Positions 41,761 through 52,529 of a stretch of DNA of 64,000 bases are shown here, one piece after another. Positions within the stretch are counted from its first letter, which is position 1. Each line of letters opens with the position of its first letter. Where the stretch lies: NCBI RefSeq assembly GCF_041146395.1, contig NC_091008.1, positions 7,887,501-7,951,500 of the forward strand, in the 5' to 3' direction. A model generated the notes under the pieces. That model was not told where the DNA came from. It ran no database searches and saw nothing but the letters and a program-made list of their open reading frames with translations. Both the position numbers and the translations under genes were made by a program. The DNA comes from Eulemur rufifrons (Eukaryota; Chordata; Mammalia; Primates; Lemuridae).

Positions 41761-42267
41761 TGCAAATCTTTTTTATTTGACTGCAACGGGGCCTGACTCT
41801 CTTTGGGGTCCTGAAGACACCACCACATCCCCACTGAGAGGAGAGAAAGAAGGAGATAGGATTCCCCCAGGAGAATGTGTCCCTTCATTCACATTTACAT
41901 ATTTAAAGGAGAAATATTTTCTAAGAGGCGCCAACTTCAAATATGTCCTGACTGTGCCTGAAATGCAGAAATTAAACCTATGGGGGTTTATTTTTAGTGT
42001 GTGGGTTCCGAGGCAGAAAAGATAACAGCCGCCAGAGTTATCTTCCTAACACAGGCACGTGGGACTTTCGGTGTCCCCACACGGCCTGTGACAAGGCCGG
42101 CAGCCTCCTGTTGCAGTCTGCATGCTGCTCACCCGCCCTCCTGGCTTGTCAGGGCACAGGATTAAGGAAGGTCTTCGCAGCAAACACCCTGGACTCAAAA
42201 AGAGGTGTTTAAAGGAAATCTTACTCCAAGGCAAGAAGATGTGGCTCAGTGATGGTGGCAACAGTAG
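41761..42267. other. Unique sequence
   Basis: No gene recognised; overlapping short frames on both strands without domains. Confidence 0.4.
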
Positions 42268-42340
42268 AGGCCGGGGACAGGCGGAGGCCGGGGACAGGCG
42301 GAGGCCGGGGACAGGCGGAGGCCGGGGACAGGCGGAGGCC
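42268..42340. repeat. 17-bp GC-rich minisatellite, 4 copies
   Basis: Unit 'aggccggggacaggcgg' is repeated four times without change, plus a partial fifth. Identity between copies suggests recent expansion. Confidence 0.97.
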
Positions 42341-42604
42341 TTAGCGTCTCCAGATGGCAGTGCCAGGGTCTGGCCAGTCGGCGCGATGCAGCATTCCAGG
42401 ACCCTGGGGACGACGGTGCTGCCAGCCGAAGAGCTGCCATGGTTCAGGCATAACTTTTACCGGCCATGAAGCTACTGCTCGTTTTGACCATGGGCAGAGG
42501 AGGCAGATCGGCTGCAAGAAACGGGCTGTGTCTCACCGATTTCCCGATGCTTTGTATTGATCTAGACACACATAGATTCTGCTGTTAAAACACGTACGAA
42601 CTTT

Positions 42605-42745
42605 CAGTAAAACCCTTTCCTCCTCTGAGCCTCACTCTTCCTGTTAAATAGAGAGAACGGTGATATCTATTTCCTGGAGTGGTTCCGAGGATAAGGGGAA
42701 GTAATGTTTGCGGATGCGCTTTGCCTTCTTTCAAGAATTAGGCAA
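42605..42745 (+). mobile_element. MIR fossil
   Basis: 'ctcctctgagcctcactctt', 'cctgttaaatagagagaacg' and 'gttccgaggataaggggaag' follow the MIR core and 3' order. Confidence 0.65.
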
Positions 42746-43375
42746 AAGTAAAGTGTGAAGCATTGGAAAGGTGTTCTGTGCTACTAAGTCACAAACATGT
42801 CCTTATAGTGACATGTAGTGACTAAAATAGAATGCCAATTGTCTTACTTATCTTTTTATTAAAGTGGGTCAAGATTCAACAAAAATTTCTTCTAGGACTT
42901 AAGATAATTTAGCGGAAGCTGTGATAGAATTGAATGCAAGGAAAAGTTGTCTTCAGGATTTGCTAAATGATAATAAGAAGCCAGCCTCTGGCTACTGCTA
43001 TAGAAAAAAAGTTATTTTCCTGGGCAGGGCAAATGTCAGAATTTTCTTGTAGACAAGAGGGATTGTCTTATCATCCTTTCTCCATTCCATCTGTGAATAA
43101 AATCCCGGCTAATATTGCAATGTGCCATGACATTCCAGAGGCAGATTACTAAAATTGCCATAGAAATAATGTCTCAAATCATTTTTTTTTTTTTTAGTTT
43201 CACTCAATTTCTTAACAGAGTGATTCATAATTAATTTCATTATTTGTGCTAAGGAGAATGTATCCATCTCATTGATTATGTTTTATATAATACTGTTGTG
43301 CACTTGGTCTTGAACGAAGTATTTTGGAAAATAGGAAACATTCTAATTCCCTTGCCATCTCTTAAACATGAAATT

Positions 43376-43446
43376 CTCTCTCTCTCTGTCTCTATATGTA
43401 TATACACACACATATATGTATATATATACACACACATATATATACA
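43376..43446. repeat. (TC)n(TA/CA)n compound microsatellite
   Basis: TC units, then alternating TATG/TACACA and ATATAT runs. Confidence 0.9.
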
Positions 43447-44949
43447 CTAATGCAGTTTTTCTTTGCTAAAAGCCAAAGGACAGATACAATTAGATAGAGA
43501 ATTTGGAAGAAACAATGTGTGGAAAAATCTTTTTTTTTTTTCTTTTTCTTTTTTTTTTTTATTTTATTATTGCCACCATGCTAGGAAGAAGAAAAATCTT
43601 TAAGAACAGAATAAGACTTCAAAAATGCTATGCAAAGAAGTAAAAGGACAGACAGGGAGAGAGAGGATGAAAGAAAAGAAGGAAGGAGGGGAAAAAGAAA
43701 AAAGAGAAAGATATTTCCAGTTCACGTACGTGATTCCTATGATAGATCCATAATGACTCCCAGTAGTAGAGATTCTTTAATGTTACATGGGTGACTAAAT
43801 TTCACAAGACCCAGTTCTGTATTTGGTCACTGATAAAGGGTGGGGAAAAAAAAGAGTAAAATAGGAGAAAACAAATAAATCCTATTAATTAGCAAATGGA
43901 GCTGAAATTTTTTATACTATTTCTATGACCCATTAAAAATGTTTAAAAATATTCTCTGATTCCAAATTAAATAAAAATTTATCTTCAGAAACAGCTGATT
44001 TTTAAAGAATGTCTTACCGTTGAGAAGACAGTCCTGGAAAGGTGATACTTGTTTGGATCATTTTTACAGAAGGCTGAGTTTTTTTTTTTTTTTTTTTTTT
44101 GACCCTTCTGAACAGCTAGCTGGGGGAGAAAAAATAACCCCTGATTCTTATTCTCCACTCCTGGACAGAAATAGTTTTTATAGCTTGAAAAAACTGTCAG
44201 AAGCATCTTCTGTTGGATTTAAAGTCTGTCTTCACGGTCACGTGAAGAGGATTAGGAGAGCTGTGGGAACCAGCAGGTCTGGAATGTGTTTCAAAGGCTG
44301 CACCTGGAAGGGACAAGTCCTGGCCGCAAGGCCAGTCAAGCTGGGACAAGTGAGTGCGGTACAGGCAGGGCTCAGCCTTGACGGATTTACACCATAAAAA
44401 ACAAATAAAACAAATATGTTGCTGTGAAATGTAGGCCATTTCAGACTGAAAGAAAAAAAAAATGCTATAAATGCCTTTGTGTTGTTTTTGTTAGGGAAAA
44501 AAAAAAGAAAATCTGTATTTCATACGTGATTGTGGGTTATTTGCCTATGGGGGAGGAAGGTAATAATTATCTTAATGATGAATACATTCATGGAGCTTTC
44601 TCTAAGCAGCAAGACCTCAATTATCAGTAGCAGCAAATGAAATGGCGCAAACCCCCGAGAAAAGTCCTGGCGGACCGGCCTTTATCTGTGTTTGATTCCA
44701 ACTAAATAGGGCAGTTAATGTACTTTGCGCAGAATCTCCGTAGTCAATTGATCATTTGCTTTCCCCTAACACATTCCACAGTGCCTTCCGGAAACATAGA
44801 CAAAGGCATTAGTATCTACCACTGTAGCTGTGATTCCCTCTCCAGCACTTCCCTCCAACTCCCTGCCTGGCCCCCCGTCAATGTTTGACAGGGATTGGAG
44901 GAGGAAACGGGAGGCGTGGATTTTTTCCTCTAAGACTCAAGGTCTTCTA

Positions 44950-44963
44950 GTGCCATCTACTGC
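44950..44963 (-). promoter_or_regulatory. CTCF-core-like word
   Basis: 'gtgccatctactgc' matches 13 of 14 positions of the published CTCF core CCASYAGRKGGCRS read on the minus strand. A single word like this is weak evidence. Confidence 0.25.
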
Positions 44964-45229
44964 TGCTTTTATTTCAGACTCCCGTGGCCAATTTTTATTA
45001 AAGGACTTTTTATCTCAAACGATTAAATAAAACATTAAACAGAGAGACCGTTGAGTTCTCGTTTCCAGTGGCATGACTTTCAGCAATGTTTTTCTTCAAA
45101 ATAAAATGAAAGAAACAATGTCCATACGGAATCTCAGTTTGTAGCCCCCAAACTCCTTAAACTCCTTAAACTCCTCCTTCCCCTTCCCACTGGCGCTGAG
45201 CAATCGCCACCACGCCACTACTAACGTCA

Positions 45230-45563
45230 TACATGCTATGACACAACATAGATGCGGGAAAGCCTCCAGATCCTGAGCAAAGACAGGGCCACCAGCTCGC
45301 CACGCCTTGCCGACCCACACCCCAGGGGACACAGCGGTGACAAAACTTGAGCAATACACGGAAGTTTGACTAAACTATACTGACATCTAGGCTTGGTAAA
45401 CTTCATGCCAGCCACCGCGCATACGATTAACCTGAACGAATACGATCTGGCGTGAAGTGTGTGTCAGATGACTGCAAATGAAGTTAAATTTTATCTAGGC
45501 CGTAAAATGCTCCAGCTAAAATAAAAATAACCTACGAAAGTGACTTTAACATTCTGAAAACAC
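45230..45563 (+). pseudogene. MT-RNR1: NUMT: mitochondrial 12S rRNA, 5' part
   Basis: Clear 12S rRNA words are 'cacagcggtgacaaaacttg', 'ggaagtttgactaaactata', 'catgccagccaccgcg' and 'ctacgaaagtgactttaaca'. The left border is fuzzy; similarity can be followed back to about 45230. It is a nuclear copy, because a nuclear SINE interrupts it and bases of the conserved core are lost. Confidence 0.9.
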
Positions 45564-46437
<874 letters not shown>

Positions 46438-46495
46438 CAAAGTGTAGCTTAATCTTAAAGCGCCCGGAAGACTTCACGACAAGGTGACCCCTTTG
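46438..46495 (+). pseudogene. MT-TV: NUMT: mitochondrial tRNA-Val relic
   Basis: It lies between 12S and 16S exactly where tRNA-Val sits in vertebrate mtDNA. It begins 'caaagtgtagctt' and ends 'ccctttg', so the acceptor stem is still partly paired. At 58 bases it is shorter than the usual 66-70, and the anticodon arm is deleted or scrambled, so it is not a working tRNA. Confidence 0.85.
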
Positions 46496-47315
46496 AATCT
46501 AAAACTAGCCTGACTTTTCCCGCCCCCCGCAAACAAACCCAAAAACCTTCAACTAAACCATCTACCATAAAAACAATAACAGCATAAGAGAGAGACATTT
46601 CACTCAGCGCTATAGAAAAAGTACCGCAAGGGAAAGATGAAAGAATATTTTAAAGTACATAAAAGCAAAGCTCACCCCTTGTACCTTTTGCATAATGACT
46701 TAACTAGAATAATTTGACAAAAAGAATTTCAGCCAAGGGACCCGAAACCAGACGAGCTACTCACAAACAGGCATATAAGAACACACTCATCCATGTGGCA
46801 AAATAGTGAGATCTCTGAGTAGAGTTGAAAATCCTACCGAGCCTGGTGACAGCTGGTTGTCCAGGGAAGAATTTGAGTTCAACTTTAACCCAAAGTGATC
46901 TAAAACCCAGTGTAAATTTAAATGTTACTCTAAAGAGGAACAGCTCTTTAAACCAGGTTACAACCTTTCGTAGAGAGTAAAAAATTTAACCCCCATAGTT
47001 GGCCTAAAAGTAGCCACCAATTAAGAAAGTGTTCAAGCTCAACACATGGTATCTCTTAATCCCCAAACTCTACATTAACCTCCTGCTAACTAACCGGACC
47101 AATCTATTATTCAATAGAAGCACTACTGTTAATATAAGTAGCAAGAATTTCAATTCTCCCAGCACAAGCTTATACCAGATCGGATGCCCACTGGTAACTA
47201 ACAATAAGATAAAGCCAAACACACTGTACAAATTTTTATCCTAAACAACGGATAACCCAACCCAGCGGTGCACTAAGGAAAGATTTAAAAAAGTAAAAGG
47301 AACTCGGCAAAAACT
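46496..47315 (+). pseudogene. MT-RNR2: NUMT: 16S rRNA, first half
   Basis: Landmarks are 'agtaccgcaagggaaagatg', 'gagcctggtgacagctggtt', 'gagttcaactttaaccc' and 'aagtaaaaggaactcggca'. About 820 bases are present, roughly the first half of 16S, and similarity ends near 47315. The open frame at 47029-47244 is a shadow. Confidence 0.95.
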
Positions 47316-48035
47316 AACCCCTATACCTTTGGGTACAAGGTAATCTTAGTTTAATTTTGTTTTTTTTGTTTGTTTTCTGAAAAGCCCTCCTTTTAGATCT
47401 GAGCTGTCAGGATAATTATTTCAATTCTTTAATCTGAGAGATTCAATAAGTATTTAATAATTTCATAAATATTAGGTCTACCTAAGAATCTAATAATTGG
47501 TGAGAAAAAATATAGCAATGGTAATTTCTAATTTTTCAAGTAAAATGGAATTTTATCCCATATTACCTAAAATTTTGTTGCAAATTATTTTCTCTCTCCC
47601 TTCTTGCCTGTTTATATGAGCAAACAGAAAGGTGGGATTGCAAAACCATCTGATGTCTTTGATTGTTGCAGGTGATAATTCTGCTGGGCAAGAAACCCTG
47701 CCCCACCTTAGTCTGAAAATACTTTCTATTCTGAATTGTAAGGATAATTTTACTTGCATAGACACAGAGACCACTGATTAAAGAATCTAAATTCTAGGTT
47801 CTAAGTGCAGAGCATGGAAATTCTGACTTAACGTGCTAGTTAAACATTAAAACAAAGTGAGCCTCCCACGTGAAATGCACATGTTCAAAAGATATCTTGC
47901 TAAAGTACTCATTCTTGACCCCTGCTTGGCAATGTTTTGACAGCATATTTTCATCACATCAAAACTGGCTGTGATTTGTGACTATTGATCAGCTGTAAAA
48001 AATGGAGAAATCCATGGCTATTTTTAAAATGATGA
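47316..48035. other. Unique sequence
   Basis: Nothing recognised. Confidence 0.4.
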
Positions 48036-48406
<371 letters not shown>

Positions 48407-48442
48407 TTATTTCCTTAAAAAATTATTCTCTCACTGGCTATA

Positions 48443-48445
<3 letters not shown>

Positions 48446-48477
<32 letters not shown>
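48446..48477. repeat. (TG)n microsatellite
   Basis: About 16 TG units. Confidence 0.97.
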
Positions 48478-48479
<2 letters not shown>

Positions 48480-48601
48480 GTTTGTTTCTCTTCTGTTTTA
48501 AGTGTCAACTGAGGGAAGGGCACTCAGGAGTAGAAACTATGGATACAGAACATATAGAGCAAATCATTAGTCAAAAATGATTTTTTTTCAGGCATCTGAT
48601 G

Positions 48602-48633
<32 letters not shown>

Positions 48634-49090
48634 TGAGAAGTCATGTAATTAGTATCCTCCTATTATGATATCCCAATAATTAAAATCTGACTTGAATTGT
48701 TAAGTTTAACAACCCTCCCTCCTTTGCTAACCTTCCATTTTTTCTTTTGAGCTAGTTAAAAAATATTACATTCTTGTTCAGAATCTGATATTTGAAATAT
48801 GTTTCTCTGTTCTAAGGAATAAAAACTTTAAAGGGACAACCTTTCATACTATTCCTTAGAAAAAGACTAACAAGATTAAGAACAAGAAATGGAAATTGAA
48901 AAAAAAAAAAAAAGAAATGGAAATTGCTTAGAAGTAATGGCTACCCATTATGTTGCTGTAGCGAAGGATAAACCAGCAAAGTGGACATAATTTTATTAAA
49001 TAACTCTGACTGCAAAGGGAAACTAATTAGAACCTAACAAAAAATGACTCCACTAGAGGTAGCATTATAAAATCAAGTTTTATTACAGAA

Positions 49091-49104
49091 CCAGAAGAGG
49101 GCGC
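49091..49104 (+). promoter_or_regulatory. CTCF-core-like word
   Basis: 'ccagaagagggcgc' matches 13 of 14 positions of CCASYAGRKGGCRS on the plus strand, in a CpG-poor AT-rich setting. It points towards the 90-bp array, whose words are on the minus strand. Confidence 0.35.
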
Positions 49105-49501
49105 TCGTCTGCTCCAAATAACAAACTAGAACTAGCAATTGAATATTTCTTCAAAGAAGTGAAAATGAGGGATTCACTTCTACTATATCATTCTTCATAG
49201 TTTTCAGCATATTTTAATGATAAATGAACTTATAACATTTTATAATACTGAATAAAAAATAAAATATGTACAATTACTTTTGCATTATTTTAGTGGTAGC
49301 TCAAGACATATAGCTGATTTAAAATTTTAATTAATATCATCTTCCACGATTTCATATTGAAACAAGGATACAAAAATAATATAATTTTCTTGTATTTGTT
49401 TTTCTTATCTTATTAGAAACAAAAGAAAAGCTATAACTAGTTTTCCAAATTAACTATCACAATAAATAGTTTGAAGAAAGTTTCTAGGACATTCTCCAAG
49501 G

Positions 49502-49506
<5 letters not shown>

Positions 49507-49535
<29 letters not shown>

Positions 49536-49536
49536 C
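49507..49536. repeat. (CT)n microsatellite
   Basis: About 14 CT units. Confidence 0.95.
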
Positions 49537-50139
49537 TTTCTTGATATCAGTACAGGTAGATAGAGATAGAAATGATATAGATAGGTGTAGATATATGCAT
49601 ATATAAAAATATATATGTACAAATATAAATGTGCACATATGCATGTGTAATCTGAGCATTAAGTTAATTGCTGTGACTTAAAGTTACCCAAAACTTTGAA
49701 AAGTGATAGAAATATAATATGATGAAAATAGAAACAAAAGAAAAATATGACAGTTAAGCACCCAACAAGAAACAGATGGGACTCTCAAATCAGAATAATT
49801 CAAAGGGGTTTGCTTACAAAGGATCTGATTTAAAATGAGTGGATGATAAGAATGGAAACAACAGGGATAGTGAAGGAGCCCTGGGCACCCAGAGATCTGT
49901 GGGCAGTGACGGGAACAGAGGAGATAGTCTTTGTAAGAAGCTACCTTGAGGGAACACGATAGTTTCAGGAAGGGAAACAAGGAAACAGAATAAAGATTCT
50001 GCCGCACTTTAAGTTTCTCAACATTAGCCTAACTCAAGCATCGATTTTCCTTCTTCTTCTTTTTTTTTTTAATAGACATTAGGGCCCCAGAGTTGACAGC
50101 AGAACAGAGAATAGACCTTGAAAAACAAACAGAAGTTGT

Positions 50140-50335
50140 CTAGCACAATGTTGTTTATCAAGTACCTACACTGTGCCAGAAACATTGTTAAACGCTTTAA
50201 TGTTATTTTAATCCATAAAACAACCCTCCAAGACTCATAATGTAATTGCCTTTTTCTGCAAAGTGGAAATTGTAACGCTGTAACACAAATGTACTATCTA
50301 TTTTGTTCAGGGTCATGTGTCTAATGAGTGGTAGA
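50140..50335 (-). mobile_element. MIR fossil
   Basis: 'atcaagtacctacactgtgc', 'cagaaacattgttaaacgct' and 'ataaaacaaccctccaagac' are the complement order of a MIR. Confidence 0.7.
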
Positions 50336-50359
50336 CATATTTTTCCAACTATAAATCAT

Positions 50360-50580
50360 CCTTATTTATTACCTGGTTACGTACCATTTTAGTTGTCTTT
50401 ACATGTGATGCTAAATTTTCACAAAAAATTCTATCAAGTACGTAATAATGATCCCGTTGTACAAATGAAGATGTAGGCTGCTAGAAGTTAAATGACCTAC
50501 TCAAGTTCACACAGGTAGTTAGCAATTGTGGTAGGGTTTGTACCAAGGATTCCAATTCCTGGTCTTGACCTCTGAAAATA
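50360..50580 (-). mobile_element. MIR-like fossil
   Basis: 'cgttgtacaaatgaagatgt', 'gttaaatgacctactcaagt' and 'tcacacaggtagttagcaat' give a second antisense MIR next to the first. Confidence 0.65.
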
Positions 50581-50809
50581 GAAAGTGACTTTTAGGTCAT
50601 TTTAAAGATCTAATTTAAAGATCTAATAAAAATATCTTAGGATTTTATTAAAAATCCTGACTTTATTACTTTTATTTATCACTTAATGCAATAAAAAAAA
50701 CTAATGAGAACACATTTAGTAGAATATCTCTATTATTATATAGGAAAAATAAATCATTCTCATAATGATATTTCACTATGGGAAAAGAGGACTAAAAGAA
50801 CCAGATAAT

Positions 50810-51139
50810 GGCCGGGCGCGGTGGCTCACGCCTGTCATCCTAGCACTCTGGGAGGCCGAGGTGGGCGGATCGTTGGAGCTCAGGAGTTCGAGACCAGCCT
50901 GAGCAAGAGCGAGACCCCATCTCTACTAAAAAATAGAAAGAAATTATGTGGACAGCTAAAAATATATATAGAAAAAATTAGCCGGGCATGGTGGCACATG
51001 CCTGGGGAGGCTGAGGCAGGAGGATCGCTTGAGCCCAGGAGTCTGAGGTTACTGTGAGCTAGGCTGACGCCACGGCACTCACTCTAGCCTGGGCAACAAA
51101 GTGAGACTCTGTCTCAAAAAAAAAAAAAAAAAAAAAAAA
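50810..51139 (+). mobile_element. SINE with small right-arm deletion
   Basis: 'tagtcccagctactc' is missing ('gcacatgcctggggaggctg'). Target duplication 'aaaagaaccagata' on both sides. Confidence 0.97.
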
Positions 51140-51199
51140 GAACCAGATACTTACAAAGCTGAGAGAAGTGGGAAAGATACACTTAAAAATACATCTACA

Positions 51200-52529
51200 G
51201 AACGGATGAACAGGAGGGGCAGGACGGCAGACGAGAAGAGCCGCCAGCCAGGGTGGCTCTGCAAGAAAGACAGATTTTAGAAGGAAGCAAAAATAAATAA
51301 ATAAATAAACAGGCAGACAAACACAGATCAGACGAGGATCGGAAGGAAGGGTGCCCGAAACTATAGGAGACTCCAAGTTTCAGAGGAGGAGAACTGGAGG
51401 GAGAAAGCCCCCACACACACCCAGAAGCTTGGAGACCAGCGCCAAGGGTAGGTGGAGCAGTTAAATTTCCCCTCCCTTGCATCTGGGACTGCGGGTGGGC
51501 TCCTGAGCGGAGAGACCTGCCCACACCAGCCCAGGGACGGCTCAGGAGCCCTGAGCCTCTTGCAGAGAGGGCACCAGGCCCCCAGCTCCCTCGGGGCACC
51601 TCTGGGCACCATGTTGCTCCATGCTCCCCTTCCCCTTCCCTACCCGCGGCTGCAGAGAGAGACAATTTAGCCACCACCCGGAGGCCTCTGCAGGGAACGG
51701 CACCCTTCCTTTTGGGGCCCTACAGCAGACTGAGGGGTACTCAGACTGTGACCTCCCTACCTGCCCACCCTCCCAGGCGCCGCTTGCCTGGTGACTCCAG
51801 GAGAGCAGGGCAAATCCCAAGGCAGAGAGACACCGATCCAGCTTGGGCTCCCTGTGGGTGGCTCGAGACCAGCACTCCTCTCCCTTGGCAGGGTCAGGGA
51901 TTGAGCCCCAGGGTCCAGGGGACGGGACTGCAGACCAGATCCCATACACCCAGGTCTCGATCCCATTGCCCCTGGGCACAGAAGGGGTATTTGTGAAGGA
52001 GCCTGCCCAGGTGTGTGTGCCTTCGGGGGCAGATCAGCGCACCTGAGGGGAAATGGGCACCCAGTTCAGGCTGCCATCCCGGACAGGGAACCTCCTGGCC
52101 TGCACGACAGCTAGGGGCCATGCACTGGCTTGAGGTCCTGCCTGCTGGCAGAGGCCCCCGAGAAACTGCGGAACAGGGGAGGGTGGGAAGGAGCGAGGCT
52201 GCTCCAGACTGCAGGTCTGGGACACCCCACCCCCCACGCATACTGTCCTGCTGAGAGCGGCCATTCCTGCCCCTCCCTGGCAGCTCTGCCCAGGGCAGCG
52301 AGCAGACCTTTGACCCCGGCTAACAGCACCTGCGGAGCTGGAGGGCAGCTCACCCCACCCGGCTGTGCCCACTCACTCCCTGACCTGCCCCCTCTGAGGT
52401 GCATGATAAGGACACACCTGGAAGTCCCAGGGCCCCACCCGCCCCGTGAGGCACTAGAGTGTCTCTGCAGAGGACGGAGAGCCGGTTACAGGACCCCAAA
52501 ACAACACTGCAGCCTGCCCCTCCCAGCAA
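51200..52529 (+). promoter_or_regulatory. L1 5' UTR, GC-rich part upstream of the array
   Basis: 1.3 kb of GC-rich sequence begins after 'gaggggcaggacggcagac' and 'gccgccagccagggtggctc'. It has many CCC/GGG runs, a style common to primate L1 5' UTRs. Overlapping open frames on both strands (up to 160 codons) reflect base composition; no protein family is seen. Assignment to the L1 rests on continuity with the array and ORF1. Confidence 0.6.

Larger units (their letters stand above)
42746..45229. other. Unique sequence with candidate regulatory patches
   Basis: No gene recognised. It includes a TC/TA/CA microsatellite at 43376-43446, T runs at 43531-43560 and 44079-44100, and a GA-rich patch at 43640-43710. 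An unusually CpG- and TAAT-rich patch lies at 44640-44830. Confidence 0.4.

Noticed and set aside
46438..46495. Working tRNA-Val gene
   Set aside because: Too short, anticodon arm disrupted, and inside a nuclear mitochondrial copy.
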